DNA of 64,000 bases from Diplocarpon mali (Eukaryota; Ascomycota; Leotiomycetes; Helotiales; Drepanopezizaceae). The DNA lies in the NCBI GenBank assembly GCA_024741835.1, contig JAENRP010000030.1:124001-188000 (forward strand), given 5' to 3'. The first letter of the stretch is position 1; the number at the start of each line of letters is the position of its first letter. Positions 59,866-64,000 of the stretch are shown here, piece by piece. Below the pieces are notes generated by a model that was given only the letters and a program-made list of their open reading frames with translations, was not told the origin of the DNA and made no database searches. The translations under genes were made by a program, and so were the position numbers.

Positions 59866-60464
59866 TTACCGGCCCGGAGGAGGTTGGCTCATCATCTGTG
59901 CCTGCTGCTCCTGGAATCTCTGGCTGATGCGCTCACTGCCAGCCATGAACTTCTGTACGCAGCGTGTTACGCAGCCTGTTTCGCGCTGGATCAGCGATTT
60001 GGTGGTGAAGTCGTCGATGCAGGAGTCGAAACAGTGGGATACGAGGTTGGAGAACATCTTTGGGGTGGGTGTTAGCTTCGTTAAGGATCTTTAAGGGTTT
60101 GAGGGGTAGGTTGGGGCGCGCGGAGCGGGTGGCTATCCTATCGAGTTTAATCCCATCATCTGCCAACTATCACGCTGTGATTGTTTTAACATCGAGATCT
60201 CTCTGCGACACTAAAGCTATGTCGAACTGCCAGTGTAATTCCGATTGAAGCTTCGAAATTATCGATTCTGGAATCCATTGACGGAGTTTTGCCTTAAACC
60301 TTCACTCTATCCCAACATTCGAAAGAATAAAAACTTACGCCCATGAATTCCTTCATCTGCTTGCGCTCCATGCGGCTTTGTAACTCTCTCTGCTCCGAAG
60401 CTGTTAGGCTGTTGAAGCGTCAGCCAGGTCTGCTTCTTTCTCCCGGAGCAACTGACCCTTCCAT
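59866..60464 (-). CDS. TIM9: small Tim chaperone Tim9
   Basis: Exons 60464-60457 (8 nt: ATG GAA GG), 60408-60339 and 60057-59866 give 89 residues in phase. The first intron (48 nt) has CTGAC before CAG and its removal yields [20 protein letters not shown], the expected Tim9 start. The second intron is 281 nt. The twin CX3C motif is C35/C39 and C55/C59, separated by 15 residues as in the family. The phrase [20 protein letters not shown] is typical of Tim9 rather than Tim10. The protein forms a hexameric chaperone with Tim10 in the mitochondrial intermembrane space and escorts carrier precursors to the TIM22 complex. Confidence 0.95.
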
Positions 60465-61800
60465 CTTTGACTGCTTCAGCAGAATGTTTCTCCAGAGAGA
60501 AGAGGCGGTCGGTAGTGATGGCCTGGCAATGGAATTGGAACTGGACTCGAGTATACTGGCTCGAAAAGGCTGAGATGATATTGAACTATCTTGTATCAGA
60601 TCCAGACTGTCTTGCCTAGAATTTACTGTGTAGACAAGACTTAGCGTGGTGTCGGTGCTTAACCTTGTTTTCGCCGACCAGTAGCAACAAGAGATCTCAC
60701 TACTCTGGACAACCGAAAACGATCCTGCAGGCCATTAGACACTGGGAAGCTCACTGCTGGTATTGACTCGAGCTGCGCCTCTGGGTAGATGCCATTTTTC
60801 TTAAACGCTTTGAAGATAAATTAAAAGAAACAGAGCCACGATTACACGTTGCCTATCGTGTCCCCATGCTTGGTAACCGTAGTGCAATGAACGCAAGGCA
60901 CAAGACACAGAACTGATCCGTTGCCTGGTGGCTCTGAGTATGAGAGGGAAGCGCCTTACCATGCCAGATCCACTTGGAGGCATGTGTAAGGTATACTTGC
61001 GTTGGTATGTAAAGCTGATACTGAGGTGGAGGTGAAGGTGAGGGTAAAGCCGTTGGTGAAATGCTATATCATACCCAGATGTAAATTATACTACACTGAT
61101 GTTGACATTGTTTAATTGATTCTGTACCAGGCCAGGCTTAGTTCTGGCTGCATCCCTTTTCCATCCCAGAGCTCAGCATCAGTAAGGAAGAAGAGTTTGT
61201 TAGCAAAACTCCGATTCTGTTGGTAGAGTTGTTGTGGTCCTTCACTCCCTCACCTTACGAAGTTAGGGCGGCACTAGCTCAGGATCCAGCGGCGCCTCCA
61301 CTGAACGTGAACTTCGAAAGACCTCATCTCTTCTCCTTTGGCTTCGACCTATGCCGCACACGACACCAGCAACAACCAAGATTCCCCTGTCGCGACAGAT
61401 ACGATCCTCGCTCCTCTCGACTCGAATTTTCTTCGTCTTCCGCCTTGTCCACGTTCACAATCTGCCCCGCAGCGCTGTTTTGATTCCCCTCGCGTCTTGC
61501 GCCCAGCAGTCTCCCGACGCCTCATACAGAGCCCATGGGCAGATATCCTAACCCTGGATCTAGTGTCGCGTATTGAGCTGCATCCTGGAAGCAGAACAAT
61601 ATACACTCGGGTTCAGCAGACATACTAGCGATTGAAATCAATACCAAGATCTCCTAAGAACCCTCCCCCACATCCACAGCTTGCGCGGACCCGGGTCCTA
61701 GGCCAAGCCTGACAGGCTATCACGGCTCTCCTGCTACCAAAGATTCATTCATATTAGGGTCTGTACTGTTGAAAGGGGAATTAGGAAGGCCGTGTTTAGC
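60465..61800. other. intergenic between TIM9 and the RhoGAP gene
   Basis: The two genes are divergent, so both promoters lie in this 1.3 kb. ORFs at 61220-61628 lie in the presumed 5' leader and have no domain. They could act as upstream ORFs if transcribed. Confidence 0.4.
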
Positions 61801-64000
61801 ATGTCTTCAGATAATCACCTCCAAGGCAGTGCGCAACAGCCTGTCACACACGCACAGCCTTCTGCGGCACCTCACAACTTGCAAGCGACGTCCCCTCCAA
61901 CAAAACAAAGCCTTAAGACATGGTGGAAAGGTTTCAGCAAACAACCCCCGAAGAACCAGGATCAAAATGGTAAAAGCCCGTTCAATATTCCGTTCACATG
62001 GTTTCCAGTCCCAGCTCCTTTCCGTTATGAGCACAACTACTATACAGGAAGCCTTGTCTTCACCCTGCATTCAAACACGCAGGGCATGTTCAATGAGAAC
62101 CTTATGGATTGCATGACGCCAATCTCAGACGGAGCCTCTGGAGAAGAGGAAGTCAGCCATCATATCCCGTCCTCAAGCAGATGCATAGCTTCTCCCCTCC
62201 TTGTTACAGCTTCCCTTATATCTGAGAAAAGTCCAGATTCTGTGACAAGGAGGAGATTCCAAAGTTATATACCAAGAATGGATCGTGGACTAGAGCGTAG
62301 TTCACGCGGCAAGCGAAACACTGTTCCGGTGGACCAGTCAAGCACCATCTTTCTTGAGCAGATTAGTGAAGTAATTACCATAGCTACTGGCTGTGAAACC
62401 TCAAGTGAACACAACTTTCAAGCTCCTGTCACGAAGACTAGACAAGCCTCCTTTTCAAATACTATCAAGCGCGTCCAGAATGCTCTAAAGATAAATACGA
62501 AAGCAAATGCTAAGAAGATTACAGCTGCCCCCCCTCCTACTGGAATCTTTGGTGTACCCCTCCGTCAGAGCATCACCTATGCAAACGTCGCAATCTCACT
62601 CGTGGATAGTGAAGGCCAGAGCTACATTTATGGATATGTACCAATTGTAGTGGCCAAGTGTGGAGTGTATTTAAAGGAGAAGGGTACGTGTTTCACAATG
62701 TTGTGTTCCAGTGCCTGGCTAACTATCGACAGCAACTAATGTGGAGGGCATCTTTCGACTGAGTGGATCTGAGAAGCGCATCAAAGAACTGCGGATTATT
62801 TTTGACTCTCCAGACCGTTACGGGAAGGGTCTGGACTGGGCAGGATACACAGTTCATGATGCTGCGAATGTCCTCAGAAGATACCTCAATCAGCTCCCTG
62901 AACCAATTGTTCCACTGGATCTTTATGACAGGTTCCGGCAACCACTCCGAGGCTTCACAAAGCAGGCAGTAGGCGATGCTGATGGACCTCAACTCTCGGA
63001 GGATTTCGATGCTTCAAGGGCGATTGTAACCTACCAGCAATTGATTACAGAGCTTCCGCCGCTCAATCGACAACTTTTGCTCTACATACTTGATTTGCTG
63101 GCTGTATTTGCCTCTAAATCCGATGAGAACCGTATGACCTCAGCGAATCTTTCGGCAATTTTCCAACCAGGCATGCTCTCGCACCCAGACCATGATATGA
63201 AGCCAGAAGAGTACCGACTGAGTCAAGATGTGCTCATCTTCTTGATTGAAAACCAAGACCACTTTTTGATCGGAATGCGGGGTACTGCCGCAGATGAGCA
63301 AACAGTTGCGGAGGTTCAGAACGGAGGCACTCCACCACCAGGAACACCAAACACGCAGGGCAAAAGGACCAATGTCACAAGAACCGCTTCTAACGCCAGT
63401 GCGGGTGCTGACAGCGTACGGAAGTTTGGGGGAGTTCGGCGGAATGTATCAGTATCTTCCCGTAACTCACGGCAGTCAAACGGTGCTCCTAGCCCAGCAA
63501 GTCCAGCTTATGGCCCACCCCTGACACATTCACCAGCAAGCGGTGGCGTCCACCGGAGCAATACGGTTCCAGCAAAGCGGTCTCCAGGATTGCCATCGAA
63601 TAGGCTGCAAAAGAACTCGGGATCCCCTTCGCCTACAGCAGCTGCTGGCTTCATGTCACACCAGCACTCTGCTCCTCGAGGACTCTCTCCTGCAACCGGA
63701 GGCACCAATCGAAACGTTTCGCCCTCAACACCTGGTGCTGCGCCTGCTGCTCAAAGGAACTCGAATTTAGCTCCACCAACGAACGCTGCTTCAGTAACTA
63801 GCCAGGAGAGACTTCTTGGGGACCAGTTTACAACACCTTCTACGCCACGTAATATCTCAAATCTGTTCCAGAGATCGCCTACATCAGATAGCGAGAAGAA
63901 GCAGCCGAACAAGCTTCGCAAGAAGCGCATACCGGCAAGCTCGAATCCCAGCGCCCAAAGCTCCACCCATTCACTTCAAAGTCAAGACCCGTTATCTCCT
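61801..64000 (+). CDS. Rho GTPase-activating protein (Sac7/Bag7-like), 3' end outside window
   Basis: ATG 61801 starts MSSDNHLQGSAQQPVTHAQP. One clear intron (62684-62732, 49 nt, GCTAAC branch) joins VYLKEK to ATNVEGIFRLSGSEKRIKEL, placing the arginine finger in GIFRLSG (R303 if all else is exonic). The rest of the RhoGAP fold follows: AANVLRRYLNQLPEPIVPLD, then RQLLLYILDLLAVFA and NRMTSANLSAIFQPGML. Before the domain stands TGIFGVPLRQSITYANVAIS, found in fungal Sac7-type GAPs. A 555-nt in-frame segment (61970-62524) between KNQDQN and APPPTGIFG has intron-like ends and may be spliced out. The C-terminal region is S/P/N-rich and probably disordered. No stop is reached by 64000. The protein would switch off Rho1-type GTPases. 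Confidence 0.9.

Noticed and set aside
1..64000. tRNA or rRNA genes, CRISPR arrays, complete transposons
   Set aside because: No B-box (GGTTCGANTCC) in a cloverleaf context, no rRNA-like sequence, no spaced repeats, and no transposase, reverse transcriptase or LTR pair was recognised by eye.

Overview
The window is nuclear DNA of a filamentous ascomycete (Pezizomycotina). Genes are split by short introns (about 45-140 nt) with GT...AG ends and CTRAC/TACTAAC-type branch sites. The recognisable proteins are typically fungal: a 353-residue group I G-alpha, Urb2/Npa2, Mic10, Tim9, Kti12, a laccase ending in DSGL, a quercetinase-like bicupin and a Sac7/Bag7-like RhoGAP. Two runs of N (10466-10496 and 29472-29475) mark scaffold gaps. 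The genus cannot be told from sequence alone.

Layout. 1-19.2 kb is gene-poor and decayed. It holds a broken cytochrome P450, a long uncharacterised ORF with a small Cys4 motif, about 7 kb of simple repeats and pentamer satellite, one intact four-exon gene of unknown function (10.9-12.2 kb), a Zn2Cys6 transcription-factor relic (14.4 kb) and a broken ankyrin-repeat gene (18.4-19.2 kb). 19.8-30 kb holds a putative secreted protein, the G-alpha gene and two membrane proteins. 30-46.8 kb is the densest part: MIC10 and URB2 are divergent; a decayed minus-strand gene and a diverged ~190-bp tandem repeat follow; then KTI12 converges on an alpha/beta hydrolase, which is divergent from a bicupin dioxygenase; then comes a mucin-like wall protein. 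46.8-53.4 kb has no gene I can defend. 53.4-64 kb carries a complete laccase, a putative four-exon gene, TIM9 and a RhoGAP gene that runs off the window end.

Functional threads. Housekeeping genes cover mitochondrial architecture and import (MIC10, TIM9), 60S ribosome assembly (URB2) and tRNA wobble modification through Elongator (KTI12). G-alpha and the RhoGAP are signalling genes. The laccase, the bicupin and the hydrolase beside it suggest oxidation of plant phenolics or flavonols. Gene models were built by hand from splice signals. Most multi-exon models close in frame over all exons, which is my main support for them.

Most interesting. Four genes appear to begin with a coding exon of only 3-8 nt (URB2, KTI12, a 172-residue membrane protein, TIM9). 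The RhoGAP contains a 555-nt in-frame segment bounded by splice-like signals, which could be an exitron. URB2 has a GC-AG intron and a larger intron with a perfect 12-bp stem. The laccase has an intron of 3n length whose first in-frame codon is TAG.
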